64,000 nt of DNA from an uncultured Cycloclasticus sp. (lineage in GTDB: Bacteria > Pseudomonadota > Gammaproteobacteria > Methylococcales > Cycloclasticaceae): assembly GCA_913060865.1 (NCBI GenBank), contig CAJXTU010000005.1:1-64000 (forward strand). The letters run 5' to 3'. The position numbers were made by a program, and so were the translations under genes. Within the stretch, counting starts at the first letter, position 1. Each line of letters begins with the position of its first letter. The notes beneath the pieces were generated by a model. The model was not told the origin of the DNA. It worked only from the letters and a program-made list of their open reading frames with translations, and did no database searches. Of the stretch, positions 1-8,365 are shown one piece after another.

Positions 1-47
1 GAGATCCTCTCTGGTCTCGTGGGCTCGGAGATGTGTATAAGAGACAG
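1..47. other. Nextera i7 sequencing adapter remnant
   Basis: Bases 14-47 match the Nextera read-2 transposase adapter, ending in the 19-base mosaic end (AGATGTGTATAAGAGACAG). Bases 1-5 (GAGAT) fit the end of the P7 oligonucleotide and bases 6-13 (CCTCTCTG) sit where the 8-base i7 index belongs; from memory this is the adapter form of index N708. This is untrimmed library sequence, not part of the genome. Any ORF start placed before base 48 is an artefact. Confidence 0.97.
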
Positions 48-477
48 AAAAAAAATTAAAAAAAAGAAAATCGTTACCCAAGCGCCATCACCCAAGAAAA
101 TAAGCACTAAACCAACGCCGGTCAAAAAAATCGCAAAACCTGTACCACCTAAAGTAGTACCAAAAAAAGCGACCTCCCCGCTACCCTCACCGGTTAGCAA
201 TTCCCCCGTTTTTACTACGCCACAACCCAGTTATCAGCCCAAGCCAAAATACCCCAGTATCGCAAGGCGCAGAGGAATAGAGGGCAGCGTTATTTTTGAA
301 ATTTCGGTAGCAAATGATGGGCACGTCACTCGAGCGATCATCATTCAAAGCTCTGGCTCATCCGCGCTTGACCGTTCTGCTACAAAAGCTATTAAAACGT
401 GGCGCTTTCCTGCCAGTAAATTTAATTCTTTATCGAGCTTTAAGCAGAAAATTGAGTTTCGGCTGAATAAGTATTAA
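48..477 (+). CDS. Energy transducer TonB-family protein, C-terminal part
   Basis: This is the 3' part of a TonB-like periplasmic energy transducer; its N-terminus and membrane anchor lie beyond the contig edge. The visible protein starts with a Lys/Pro-rich linker (many KP and PxPK repeats) and ends with a TonB C-terminal domain: YPSIARRRGIEGSV, a central SSGSSALD motif and a terminal KTWRFP segment, as in Pfam TonB_C. TonB proteins pass proton-motive-force energy from ExbB/ExbD to outer membrane receptors. The apparent start at base 19 comes from adapter sequence. The end overlaps the convergent gene on the minus strand by 38 bases. A second TonB-like gene lies at 49437-50285. Confidence 0.85.
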
Positions 478-1303
478 CACCATTCCAGTCAGTCCAAACA
501 GGCTCACACTCTTTTGGAAAAGCTGACATAGAACCAATTTCACTCCACCGGCTCGGTTGATGGAAATCAGACCCGCACGAAGCCAACAAGCCTTTTTCTA
601 CACAAAAACGAGCCAATAGGCGTGTTTCATCCTTGGTTTGCTGACCAGAAACAACTTCCATACCGCGCCCACCAACAGCCCTAAAATCATCCAATAATGC
701 AGATAACTTGGTACGTGTCATTTTATATTTTAGTGGGTGCGCCAACACGGCCACACCATCCGCTTCAACAATCCACCGAACTATTTGTTCCAACTCTGCC
801 CAGCACTGTTTTACATCGCCCACTTTTCCATTTCCCAAATATTTTTTGAAGGCTGCTGACATATCTTTCACGATGCCTAGCTCAACCATGTGCTGCGCAA
901 AATGTGGTCGTCCAACATTCGTATATTGAGCAATTTCTTCAACTCGCTGAAAATCGATGGGCAATTTCGCCTTAATTAACCGTTGCGCTATTAATAAGGC
1001 TCGCTTACTTCTCGCTTTTTCCTGTTGAGCAACGCCCTCTTTAATGGCCGGACTATCCAAATTTAAATTCAACCCCACGATGTGAACACCCACACCCCGC
1101 CATTGCGTAGAAAACTCAATCCCAGGAATTATTGTCAACCCATCAAGGTCTATATCGGCTAATTGTTCATAAGCCGATATCGTGTCGTGGTCTGTGATCG
1201 ACAACACCTCAACGCCATTCGCTTTTGCTCTTTCAACCAACTCTTTCGGTGTTAGTCGCCCATCGGACACAACCGTATGGGAATGTAAATCTATACTCTT
1301 CAT
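440..1303 (-). CDS. yciV: PHP-domain phosphoesterase (RNase AM / YciV-TrpH type)
   Basis: Member of the PHP metallophosphoesterase family; E. coli YciV (RNase AM) is a 5'-3' exonuclease acting on short RNAs and on rRNA 5' ends. The N-terminus carries the PHP metal motif DLHSHTVVSDG, followed by SITDHDT, PGIEFS and, near the C-terminus, AHPLKYK and GSDFH, all expected metal ligands. At 287 residues it fits the family. I place the start at the ATG at 1303 (MKSIDLHSH) because it directly precedes the first motif; the 15 upstream codons look non-coding. It diverges from slyD and converges on the TonB gene. Confidence 0.88.
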   Translation of the reverse strand: MKSIDLHSHTVVSDGRLTPKELVERAKANGVEVLSITDHDTISAYEQLADIDLDGLTIIPGIEFSTQWRGVGVHIVGLNLNLDSPAIKEGVAQQEKARSKRALLIAQRLIKAKLPIDFQRVEEIAQYTNVGRPHFAQHMVELGIVKDMSAAFKKYLGNGKVGDVKQCWAELEQIVRWIVEADGVAVLAHPLKYKMTRTKLSALLDDFRAVGGRGMEVVSGQQTKDETRLLARFCVEKGLLASCGSDFHQPSRWSEIGSMSAFPKECEPVWTDWNGVNTYSAETQFSA

Positions 1304-1377
1304 GTTATTTAGTTTACACCTTGACGCATTCTTGAATGTTAAAATCACCGTTTATTCAACACAACATTAAATGAATT

Positions 1378-1860
1378 ATGCAAATTACTAAAGATACCGT
1401 CGTGCGCTTTAACTACACGTTAAAAAATGACGAAGACCAAGTTATCGAAAGTTCCGTTGGCCAAGAAGCAACCGCCTATTTACAAGGCCATGGCGGAATG
1501 ATCCGCGGTGTGCAACTCGCATTAGAAGGTAAGCAGGCTGGCGATAAATTTAGCGTCACTGTTGAACCACACGATGGTTATGGGGAGCGAGTTGCCGATT
1601 CCATTCAAAGCGTTCCTGTTAAACATTTAATTGGTGCTAAGAAATGGCGCCCCGGTATGATCGCCACTGTACACACTGAAAAGGGCCAACGCCAAGTGAG
1701 CATTGTGAAGGTGGGTAAATTTATGGCAAAAGTAGACACCAACCACCCACTCGCTGGGCAAACGCTTCATTTCGATATTGATGTCATCGATGTTCGAGCA
1801 GCCACTCAGGAAGAAATTTCACACGGGCATGCTCACGGTGCAGGCGGCCACCACCACTAG
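1378..1860 (+). CDS. slyD: FKBP-type peptidyl-prolyl isomerase SlyD
   Basis: Cytoplasmic proline isomerase and chaperone of the SlyD family; homologues also deliver nickel to hydrogenase. The 160-residue protein starts with the FKBP strand (VVRFNYTLKNDEDQVIESS), has the flap motif GHGGMIRGVQLALEG and the insert-in-flap domain after GYGERV, and ends in a His-rich tail (HGHAHGAGGHHH). The tail is short and lacks the cysteines of E. coli SlyD, so metal binding may be weaker. The downstream GST gene starts 2 bases after the stop, so the two are probably co-transcribed. Confidence 0.93.
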   Translation: MQITKDTVVRFNYTLKNDEDQVIESSVGQEATAYLQGHGGMIRGVQLALEGKQAGDKFSVTVEPHDGYGERVADSIQSVPVKHLIGAKKWRPGMIATVHTEKGQRQVSIVKVGKFMAKVDTNHPLAGQTLHFDIDVIDVRAATQEEISHGHAHGAGGHHH

Positions 1861-1862
1861 GC

Positions 1863-2513
1863 GTGTCTTTAATAGCGAATACGCCTGTTTTATATTCGTT
1901 TCGTCGCTGTCCATATGCGATGCGAGCGCGACTGGCCATTAAATACTCCGGCGCTCAGGTGATCTTACGTGAGATTGTTTTACGCAATAAACCACAAGCC
2001 ATGCTCGCTATTTCTCCCAAGGGGACGGTGCCTGTTCTTCAACTACCCAACGGCGAGGTTATTGAAGAAAGTTGGGATATCGTACACTGGGCCACCACCG
2101 AACATGAGTCGACAAGTATCAGAGGAAGTTCGCAGCGCGTTTTAGAAGCAGAACAATTGATTCTTCAAAATGACCATGACTTCAAACAACACTTAGATCA
2201 TTATAAATATGCTGATCGATTCCCCCAATTGTCAGCCGAGCATTATCGAACCCAAGCTGAGACATTTCTTAATGATTTGGATCAACGCCTAGCGCAACAC
2301 GATTTTCTGCTCGACAATGAAGCATCCATCGCCGACCTAGGTATCTTTCCCTTTATTCGTCAATTTGCACACGTTGATATTGACTGGTTCCGACAAACGC
2401 CTTATCCACATTTACAGCGCTGGTTTGACTATTATCTATCATCCGAGCTTTTTGCCAGCATTATGAATAAATATATTCCGTGGGAAGAAGGGCAAGAACC
2501 GACTCATTTCTAA
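1863..2513 (+). CDS. Glutathione S-transferase family protein
   Basis: A 216-residue cytosolic GST-fold protein. The N-terminal thioredoxin-like domain has SFRRCPYAMRARLAI, where Cys17 occupies the catalytic position found in glutaredoxin-2-like and omega-type GSTs, then the cis-Pro segment KGTVPVLQL and the glutathione-contact motif EES. The rest is helical. The start is a GTG right after slyD. A Cys-type active site suggests thiol transfer or dehydroascorbate-type chemistry rather than conjugation, but the substrate cannot be named. Confidence 0.82.
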   Translation: MSLIANTPVLYSFRRCPYAMRARLAIKYSGAQVILREIVLRNKPQAMLAISPKGTVPVLQLPNGEVIEESWDIVHWATTEHESTSIRGSSQRVLEAEQLILQNDHDFKQHLDHYKYADRFPQLSAEHYRTQAETFLNDLDQRLAQHDFLLDNEASIADLGIFPFIRQFAHVDIDWFRQTPYPHLQRWFDYYLSSELFASIMNKYIPWEEGQEPTHF

Positions 2514-2569
2514 GTGCTTTCTTTTACCCACCGTGTAGCATAAGATTATCATCATCAAAGGAGATCAGC

Positions 2570-3052
2570 ATGAGTCCATTTATTCGCCTGTTTTTAAGCC
2601 TACTAGCCATTGCTGGATTAACGGGCTGCGCTGGTATTACCTATCACGCACAACCACCGCAAATTAGTATCAACAATATTCGATTGGTTGAAGCTCAATT
2701 ACTCGAACAACAGTACGAGCTGACTTTGCGCGTTCAAAATACCAATGACTTCCCCTTCTTCATTAAAGGCCTCAGCTACCAACTAGACATTAATGGCTCT
2801 GAATTTGCGCACGGCGTTAGCAAACAATCTCTCAATATTTTGCCTTACGAAGAAAAGCTTCTAACCGTCTCACTTATTAGCAATACCTTTGGTGTTATCA
2901 AACAACTCCAAGCTGCCTCAACAATGAATAACGCGCTCCATTTTCGCTTAAAAGGCACTGTAAGCCACGGCACAATGAATATTCCTGCCTCGCTGTACAG
3001 CTTACCGTTTGAAAAAGAAGGAACGCTGGACTTTTCTGAACTAGTTAAATAA
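2570..3052 (+). CDS. LEA14/WHy-domain lipoprotein
   Basis: A 160-residue lipoprotein. Residues 1-18 form a signal peptide with lipobox LTGC, and the mature part has the pattern of the LEA type 2 / water-stress-hypersensitive-response (WHy) domain: ISINNIRL, then VQNTNDFPFFIKGLSYQLDI and NGSEFAHGV. The start is the ATG at 2570, preceded by a strong AAGGAGAT ribosome site; the longer frame back to 2480 overlaps the GST gene. The function of bacterial members is not established. It probably forms a transcription unit with the next lipoprotein gene, which has a similar leader. Confidence 0.78.
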   Translation: MSPFIRLFLSLLAIAGLTGCAGITYHAQPPQISINNIRLVEAQLLEQQYELTLRVQNTNDFPFFIKGLSYQLDINGSEFAHGVSKQSLNILPYEEKLLTVSLISNTFGVIKQLQAASTMNNALHFRLKGTVSHGTMNIPASLYSLPFEKEGTLDFSELVK

Positions 3053-3125
3053 ATGAACCAAATAAACTTCTGCTCGCTCTAATGAAATGGAGCTTGCATC
3101 AAAATGTATCAACAAGGAGATCTCA

Positions 3126-3590
3126 ATGAAACTGCTATCCATTCTTACCCTGTCTTTATTGTTAATTGCCTGCGCGGGGCCAAACCCATACGGCGCATCT
3201 AAAGAAGGTTATACAACAAGCGAAGCTAACCAAACACTACACGTTAGCAATGGCATCATCTTGGATCTTCAACCCGTCAACATAGATTCTGAAGGGAACT
3301 TGGTCGGCAAAACAGCCGGCGGCCTGATCGGTGGTATTGCAGGCAGTAGCGTTGGTGGGGGTCGTGGTAGTGCTGCCGCTGCCGTTGCCGGCGCCGTTGT
3401 TGGTGGCATTATCGGTAATAAAGCCGAAGCCTTATACAGCGAAGCCAATGGCGTACAAATTACTATTCAACTCGATAATGGTCAGGTTCAATCAGTTGTA
3501 CAAGCTGTGAACGCCAACGTTATGTTTAGAAAAGGCGATCACGTAAAGCTTATTCGAAGCGCCTCTGGAAAAGTTCGCATTATTCAATAA
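3126..3590 (+). CDS. Glycine-zipper 2TM lipoprotein (SlyB-like)
   Basis: A 154-residue outer membrane lipoprotein with lipobox LIAC at residues 12-15. The centre is a glycine-zipper segment (GKTAGGLIGGIAG, then GGGRGSAAAAVAG and VVGGIIGNK), typical of the Rick_17kDa_Anti / glycine-zipper 2TM family that includes SlyB. The start is the ATG at 3126 after AAGGAGAT, nearly identical to the leader of the preceding lipoprotein. SlyB-like proteins stabilise outer membrane proteins and lipid domains; the role here is inferred. The gene converges tightly on the qmcA-like gene, with 3 bases between stops. Confidence 0.8.
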   Translation: MKLLSILTLSLLLIACAGPNPYGASKEGYTTSEANQTLHVSNGIILDLQPVNIDSEGNLVGKTAGGLIGGIAGSSVGGGRGSAAAAVAGAVVGGIIGNKAEALYSEANGVQITIQLDNGQVQSVVQAVNANVMFRKGDHVKLIRSASGKVRIIQ

Positions 3591-3593
3591 TAA

Positions 3594-4442
3594 CTAGCGA
3601 CCTCCCAACATACCCCTAATAGCTGCTGGCAAATCTGCTGGCAGTAAAATGGTTTTTGCGTTATCAGAGTTTGACATGTCTTGAATCGCATCAACGTATT
3701 TTTCACCTAGAATATACATCACGGGCAATTCTTTATCTTGAATCGCTTCGGCCACTTTAGTAATCGCCAATTTGCTCGCCTCGGCCAATACAACCTGAGC
3801 TTCAGCATCGCGCCTTGATGCTTCTAAACGACCTTCAGCCTCTAAAATAGCCGCTGATTTTTCACCATCGGCTCGTGTTACTGTGGCGCGACGTTGCCTT
3901 TCTGCGGCGGCTTGCTCTTCCATCGCATTTTGCATGGTGCCCGATGGGGTAATATCTTGAATTTCAACCGTTTTAAGGGTGATACCCCAATCGGAAATAT
4001 CATCAGAAATCGTTTCTTTTAAACGTGCCTTAATTAAATCTCTAGATGATAAGGCCTCATCTAACTTCATTTCGCCAACAATCGACCTAAGAGACGTTTG
4101 TACCAAGGTTCTAATCGCCAGCTCATAATCTTCTACCCCGTATACAGCCCGCTCTGGTGCAACAATATTGATGTAAGCAACTGCATTGGCAATAATCACC
4201 ACATTATCTTGCGTAATAACCTCTTGGGACGGAATATCCAACACAATATCTTTTGTCGTCACACGGTACGCTACTTGATCGATATACGGCACCACTAGAT
4301 TCAGCCCTGGCCCAAGGGTTTTATGGTATTTACCCAGACGCTGTACAACAAATTTAGAACCCTGAGGCACCAATTTGACCCCCATCGCAACCGTTAAGAA
4401 AACCAGCCCCAAAAATACTACTGCTAAAATAAGTCCTTCCAT
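3594..4442 (-). CDS. qmcA: SPFH/Band 7 membrane protein (QmcA-like)
   Basis: A 282-residue stomatin/prohibitin-type protein. It has an N-terminal membrane segment (residues 1-20), then the SPFH core (VVQRLGKYHKTLGPGLN, TKDIVLDIPSQEVIT), and a C-terminal coiled-coil rich in Ala and charged residues (ADGEKSAAILEAEGRLEAS) that drives oligomerisation. QmcA and relatives form large inner membrane assemblies linked to quality control with FtsH. It is downstream of an NfeD gene in the same direction, the standard SPFH-NfeD pairing. Confidence 0.88.
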   Translation of the reverse strand: MEGLILAVVFLGLVFLTVAMGVKLVPQGSKFVVQRLGKYHKTLGPGLNLVVPYIDQVAYRVTTKDIVLDIPSQEVITQDNVVIIANAVAYINIVAPERAVYGVEDYELAIRTLVQTSLRSIVGEMKLDEALSSRDLIKARLKETISDDISDWGITLKTVEIQDITPSGTMQNAMEEQAAAERQRRATVTRADGEKSAAILEAEGRLEASRRDAEAQVVLAEASKLAITKVAEAIQDKELPVMYILGEKYVDAIQDMSNSDNAKTILLPADLPAAIRGMLGGR

Positions 4443-4462
4443 CGTTAGTTCCTTTTTTTAAA

Positions 4463-4924
4463 TTAAGTTGCTTTATTAACCACTAGTGTATTACCCGACA
4501 CTTCTTTAATCATCACTCTATCGCCGATGCTCACTTGATCGCTACAAATAAATTCCCATTCGTCATCACCTAGTATTGGCGTGGTAAAACGCACGTGCCC
4601 ACGCGAGGCTTCACTGGGCGCTTTAATCACCATACCCATTTCACCAGCAATGGCTTCTTGAGCAATACCGGCATTGGTTCTGTCGATCATTTTAGGGCGT
4701 AAGAATTTAAACCATCCCGCTGCAAAAACGACCGAAGAAATAGTCCAAATAAACAGCTGCCAACCCAGCCCTAACGTAGGAGCTAGCCCAAGAAAAGCCG
4801 CCACAACAACCGCGCCCAAGCCAAACCACAACACCGTAAAGCTTGGCACAAAAATTTCAAACCCCACCAGCAACATACCCAGTACTAGCCAATGCCAATA
4901 AGCCAACTCTAGTTCCATCATCAC
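4463..4924 (-). CDS. NfeD family protein
   Basis: A 153-residue inner membrane protein. Three hydrophobic segments (about residues 8-25, 28-48 and 50-72) are followed by a C-terminal OB-fold-like domain (MGMVIKAPSEASRGHVRF, GDRVMIKEVSGNTLVV), as in short NfeD proteins. Three ATG codons stand at the start, so the exact first residue is uncertain. NfeD proteins pair with SPFH proteins, and the partner gene follows 20 bases downstream. Confidence 0.87.
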   Translation of the reverse strand: MMMELELAYWHWLVLGMLLVGFEIFVPSFTVLWFGLGAVVVAAFLGLAPTLGLGWQLFIWTISSVVFAAGWFKFLRPKMIDRTNAGIAQEAIAGEMGMVIKAPSEASRGHVRFTTPILGDDEWEFICSDQVSIGDRVMIKEVSGNTLVVNKAT

Positions 4925-4954
4925 TGTTCCTTTTGTTTATTCATGCTTAATGCT

Positions 4955-5563
4955 TCAGCTTAACTGATTTAATAACACCTGTGGGTTGTTATAATCATAC
5001 TTTAATAGCCGCGCGTGCTCGCCCTGCTGCAATACAATACTGGGGAAACTATTCGCTCCCATGCTTCTGGCTAGCTTTATTTCCGTCAACAATTGTTGCT
5101 GCGTAGCGGGATGGTTAAGCAGCTCCGCAAAAGCGTTCTTATCAAGCCCTATCTGACCAGCACATTCAACTAACACCGCATCATCTGCTGGGTTTTTAGC
5201 CTGTAAATAATACGCCTGCTGAATCGCCAATAGCATGGGCTTTTCTGCCGTTTTATCCAACGTTCTTGCTGCAATAAGCGCGCGAGACGATGGATAGGTT
5301 GATCGCCTCGGCTTACAAAGAGTCCAAAAGTCATGATTAAATTCAGTACCCGGAACGTGCTGCTGAATGCGATACCAACCTTCACTAATTTTTTGCTGTA
5401 ACTCAGCTGCCATCGGTTGGTCGCTATCTGGCGCAAGGCCGCCTAAGAGATAACGCACCTCAATAGAGCTTGGCAAACTGGCTTGTATCGCCGCCCACGT
5501 TTTATTAAATGCCCAACACCAGCTGCACATGGGGTCGTGCACGTAGTACAACACCTTATTCAT
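4955..5563 (-). CDS. DsbA-family thiol oxidoreductase
   Basis: A 202-residue thioredoxin-fold protein without a signal peptide. It has an N-terminal HDPMCSWCWAF motif (CxxC active site) and a cis-proline loop NSFPS near residue 176, as in the FrnE-like DsbA superfamily (Pfam DSBA). Such cytosolic members include isomerases and oxidoreductases of unknown substrate. Its start overlaps the BtuF-like gene by 8 bases, so it is the last gene of an apparent operon starting at the integron integrase. Confidence 0.84.
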   Translation of the reverse strand: MNKVLYYVHDPMCSWCWAFNKTWAAIQASLPSSIEVRYLLGGLAPDSDQPMAAELQQKISEGWYRIQQHVPGTEFNHDFWTLCKPRRSTYPSSRALIAARTLDKTAEKPMLLAIQQAYYLQAKNPADDAVLVECAGQIGLDKNAFAELLNHPATQQQLLTEIKLARSMGANSFPSIVLQQGEHARLLKYDYNNPQVLLNQLS

Positions 5564-6365
5564 ACAAATCTATCCAGTTTTTAATAATGGCTTGTAGTTG
5601 GCGCAAACCATCGGTTAGCGCCGCAGGGCCCGGCTGTAAAATATCCACCGACTTAATCTCAAAAACTTGATTCGTTTTTACCGCCGGAATATCTCCCCAC
5701 CCCTCTCGTTCTGCAACCCGTTGAGGGCGAAACTTTTTACCACACCACGAACCGATAATAATATCCGGCGCGCGTTCAATAACCCGTTTATGGTCGGCAA
5801 TAATTCTGTCTTTACCACCCGCCTCAATAGATAATTCAGGGAAGCAATCTACACCACCGGCCATTTCTGCCAATTCCGACACCCATCGAATACCCGATAT
5901 TAATGGATCATCCCACTCTTCAAAATATATTTTAGGCTTTTTCTTATAACCCTTAGCCTGCTCAATACACGCATTAATATTTTGCTGATACTCAGCCACT
6001 AACACGGTCGCTTTTCCTGGCTCACCAATAAGCCCACCCAAGGTATGTAACATATTAAAAATTTCTGCCACAGAACGCTGATTAAACACGTGTACCTGCA
6101 AACCCGCCTTTACCAACTCGGCAGTAATATCCGCCTGCATATCAGAAAAGGCCAGCACCAAATCCGGTTTTAAGGCCAAAATTTTATCGATTTTAGCCGA
6201 GGTAAAGGCCGACACTTTAGGCTTTTCCTTACGCGCAATGGCGGGACGCACGGTAAAGCCCGAAATACCTACAATGCGGCCTTGTTCGCCCATTAAGTAC
6301 AAGGCTTCGGTGGTTTCTTCTGTTAAACAAACAATGCGCCTAGCGCCATAAGAATACGTCGTCAT
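5556..6365 (-). CDS. Cobalamin/metal-chelate ABC binding protein-like (BtuF family)
   Basis: A 269-residue protein of the periplasmic-binding-protein class III fold: an N-terminal RRIVCLTEETTEALYLMG domain, the family hallmark LALKPDLVLAF, a long connecting helix and a C-terminal lobe (IIIGSWCGKK). Unlike BtuF of E. coli it has no visible signal peptide, so it may be cytosolic, as in a group of proteobacterial 'cobalamin-binding protein' homologues. Its ATG overlaps the stop of the integrase gene (ATGA, 6362-6365), implying translational coupling. No transporter genes are nearby. Confidence 0.78.
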   Translation of the reverse strand: MTTYSYGARRIVCLTEETTEALYLMGEQGRIVGISGFTVRPAIARKEKPKVSAFTSAKIDKILALKPDLVLAFSDMQADITAELVKAGLQVHVFNQRSVAEIFNMLHTLGGLIGEPGKATVLVAEYQQNINACIEQAKGYKKKPKIYFEEWDDPLISGIRWVSELAEMAGGVDCFPELSIEAGGKDRIIADHKRVIERAPDIIIGSWCGKKFRPQRVAEREGWGDIPAVKTNQVFEIKSVDILQPGPAALTDGLRQLQAIIKNWIDLYE

Positions 6366-7396
6366 TCTGGGTTACCTAATTGCTCCAAAGGGCTTATCAC
6401 GGCCCCCAAATCCTGCTGTAACACGTGGGTGTAAATTTCTGTTGTTTTAACATCTGCATGCCCTAATAATTTTTGCACCACTCGAATATTAGTACCCGAA
6501 GCAAGCAAATGCGTTGCGAAAGAGTGCCTGAGCGTATGACTGGTTACACGTTTGACGATACCCGCTTTCTCCTTAGCGGCCCTAATGCCTTTCTGAATCC
6601 CCGTCTCATTTATATGGTGTCGTCTAATTGCGCCATCTCTTGGGTCTACTGATAAGTTCTTAGACGGGAACACATATTGCCATTCCCAGGACGAACTAGC
6701 GTTGGGGTATTTTTTTGCCAACGCCCCAGGCAAATAAACATTCGCCTGCCCAGAGGCTAAATCCTCTTCAAACAAGGCCCTGGTTTTTTCTAGCTGTTGC
6801 TTCAACTCTGGCACCATGGAAGATGCCAATAGAGTCGTTCTATCTTTTCCACCTTTACCGTCCCTAATCAATATATAGCTATTTGCAAAATCAATATCTT
6901 TTACCCGTAACCGAACGACTTCCATCACCCGAAAACCTCCCGCATACATTAATTTTGCCATCAAGCCCCTTTGCCCCTGCATAAAACTAAGTAGCTTACT
7001 GACCTCTTGCTTACTTAATACCACCGGCAAACGAACCGGTTTTTTTGACCGTGCGGCAGAAATATTGTCAGCTATTGGCAGTTGAAGTACTTTCTTATAC
7101 AAAAAAACAATCGCATTCATCGCAAGGTTTTGGGTGGAAGCTGCGTAGTTTTTATTCATCGCCATATCAGATAGAAATGACTCAATATGCTCCTTACCTA
7201 ATTCATTAGGGTGCTTTTTACCGTGAAAACGAATAAAAGACAGAATCCATTTAACGTAGACCTCCTCAGTCCGTTTTGCATAATGGTAATACCGAAGAAC
7301 CTCACGCACCTGATCCATTAACCGTTTAGATTGAGGTCTAAATAAAGGACTATTAGATGCATCGTCGTTTTTTTTGCTCATAACGTTAATAGGCAT
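6362..7396 (-). CDS. intI: Integron integrase IntI
   Basis: Tyrosine recombinase that excises and inserts gene cassettes at attC and attI. Catalytic residues are visible: Arg156 (GGFRVME), His287 and Arg290 (SHTLRHSFATHL), His313 (LGHADVKTTE) and Tyr322. Residues 224-244 (GALAKKYPNASSSWEWQYVF) are the extra alpha-helical patch unique to IntI proteins and absent from XerC/D. At 344 residues it is full length. An internal start at Met6 (7381) is possible. It is transcribed away from the cassettes, the usual class 1-like arrangement, and overlaps the btuF-like gene by 4 bases. It appears intact and potentially active. Confidence 0.96.
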   Translation of the reverse strand: MPINVMSKKNDDASNSPLFRPQSKRLMDQVREVLRYYHYAKRTEEVYVKWILSFIRFHGKKHPNELGKEHIESFLSDMAMNKNYAASTQNLAMNAIVFLYKKVLQLPIADNISAARSKKPVRLPVVLSKQEVSKLLSFMQGQRGLMAKLMYAGGFRVMEVVRLRVKDIDFANSYILIRDGKGGKDRTTLLASSMVPELKQQLEKTRALFEEDLASGQANVYLPGALAKKYPNASSSWEWQYVFPSKNLSVDPRDGAIRRHHINETGIQKGIRAAKEKAGIVKRVTSHTLRHSFATHLLASGTNIRVVQKLLGHADVKTTEIYTHVLQQDLGAVISPLEQLGNPE

Positions 7397-7490
7397 GCTT
7401 TTAGCTTGATTATCAAATTACAGGGTATTATAGTCCTTATATGTATAGAAATTACAGGGACTTCTTGTTCCCCTTAATAACAAGTTATAC
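7397..7490. promoter_or_regulatory. attI: attI site and integrase promoter region
   Basis: This lies between intI and the first cassette. GTTATAC at 7484-7490 fits the recombination core (cut after the G), and CTTGTT (7464-7469) with AACAAG (7479-7484) forms an inverted pair like an attI simple site. On the minus strand TATAAT at 7432-7427 is a good -10 box for intI. The 11-mer AAATTACAGGG occurs twice (7415-7425 and 7449-7459), 34 bases apart, flanking that -10; it may bind IntI or a repressor. No good LexA box (CTGT-N8-ACAG) was seen. The cassette promoter could not be assigned. Confidence 0.7.
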
Positions 7491-7518
7491 CCTCAAAAAT
7501 AACCAGCATGGAAAGTAA

Positions 7519-8277
7519 ATGAATTTTGTCAAAATATTTACCTTATTAGTAATATCTATCAGCGTGCATGCTGAAGACTACAAAATTGATAACCTTTATA
7601 GCTCAAATACTATTAATGGCTCAATTCTCATTGAGTCAATGGATGGAAAAGTTAAATATCAGCATAATGTTAATGATAAAGAGGCCTTCATTCCCGCATC
7701 TACTTTCAAAATCCCTAATACACTTATCATACTAGAAGAAGGTTTAATTAAAGGTTCGTCAGAGGTCATCCAATGGGATGGTAAAGAAAGAGATTATGCG
7801 CTATGGAATAAAGACCAAACCCTTAGGAGTGCTTTTCAAGTTTCATGCGTATGGTGCTACCAAAGATATGCAAGGCAAATAGGTGACAAAAAATATCATA
7901 AATATTTACAGAAATTTGATTATGGTAACCTTTTAACCGGAGCTGACATCGCTCGATTCTGGTTAGACGGCGATCTAAGAGTATCTGTTAAAGGGCAAAT
8001 TAACTTTTTACGTAAAGTCTATTCTGAAGAACTCCCTGTAGAAAAACGACACATTAAAACGTTAAAAAACATAATGCTTTCAGAAGAAACTGAAAACTAC
8101 AAAGTTTGGTCAAAAACCGGATGGTCAGGAAAAGATGGCTGGTATGTAGGTTACTTGGTCACTAATAATCAAACATGGTTTTTTGCTAATCATATTGAAA
8201 TCAAGAGTAAGTCTGACTTAAAGCTGCGTAAAAAACTTACAATGGAAACATTTAAAATCTTGAATATTATTCGATGA
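7519..8277 (+). CDS. Class D (OXA-type) beta-lactamase, cassette 1
   Basis: Periplasmic serine beta-lactamase that hydrolyses beta-lactams through an acylated serine. It has a signal peptide (residues 1-18, cleavage near VHA-ED), then the class D motifs in order: S61-T-F-K64, S109-C-V111 (the SxV motif), Y135-G-N137 and K199-T-G201 (WSKTGW). All catalytic elements are present in 252 residues. A Cys110-Cys113 pair (SCVWC) sits in the second motif. It is the first cassette after attI, the best-expressed position. The subgroup and spectrum cannot be read from the motifs alone; it is not one I recognise as a named OXA. Confidence 0.92.
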   Translation: MNFVKIFTLLVISISVHAEDYKIDNLYSSNTINGSILIESMDGKVKYQHNVNDKEAFIPASTFKIPNTLIILEEGLIKGSSEVIQWDGKERDYALWNKDQTLRSAFQVSCVWCYQRYARQIGDKKYHKYLQKFDYGNLLTGADIARFWLDGDLRVSVKGQINFLRKVYSEELPVEKRHIKTLKNIMLSEETENYKVWSKTGWSGKDGWYVGYLVTNNQTWFFANHIEIKSKSDLKLRKKLTMETFKILNIIR

Positions 8278-8283
8278 AAAAAG

Positions 8284-8347
8284 GTATAACAAACTTTTCA
8301 AAGCGGACGCGCAAAAAGCCGCGCGCCCTTTAAATTAAGCGTTATGC
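8284..8347 (+). repeat. attC: attC site 1
   Basis: About 64 bases after the OXA gene, running from GTATAAC to core GTTATGC (8341-8347). The interior folds on itself (GGACGCGC with GCGCGCCC around an A5 loop), typical of attC. The recombination point is after G8341. Confidence 0.88.
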
Positions 8348-8365
8348 AAGATTGAGATCGGGGAT

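Noticed and set aside
7397..7518. LexA box for SOS control of the integrase
   Set aside because: CTGT occurs on the minus strand but the partner ACAG at the right spacing is missing; the repeats are direct, not inverted.
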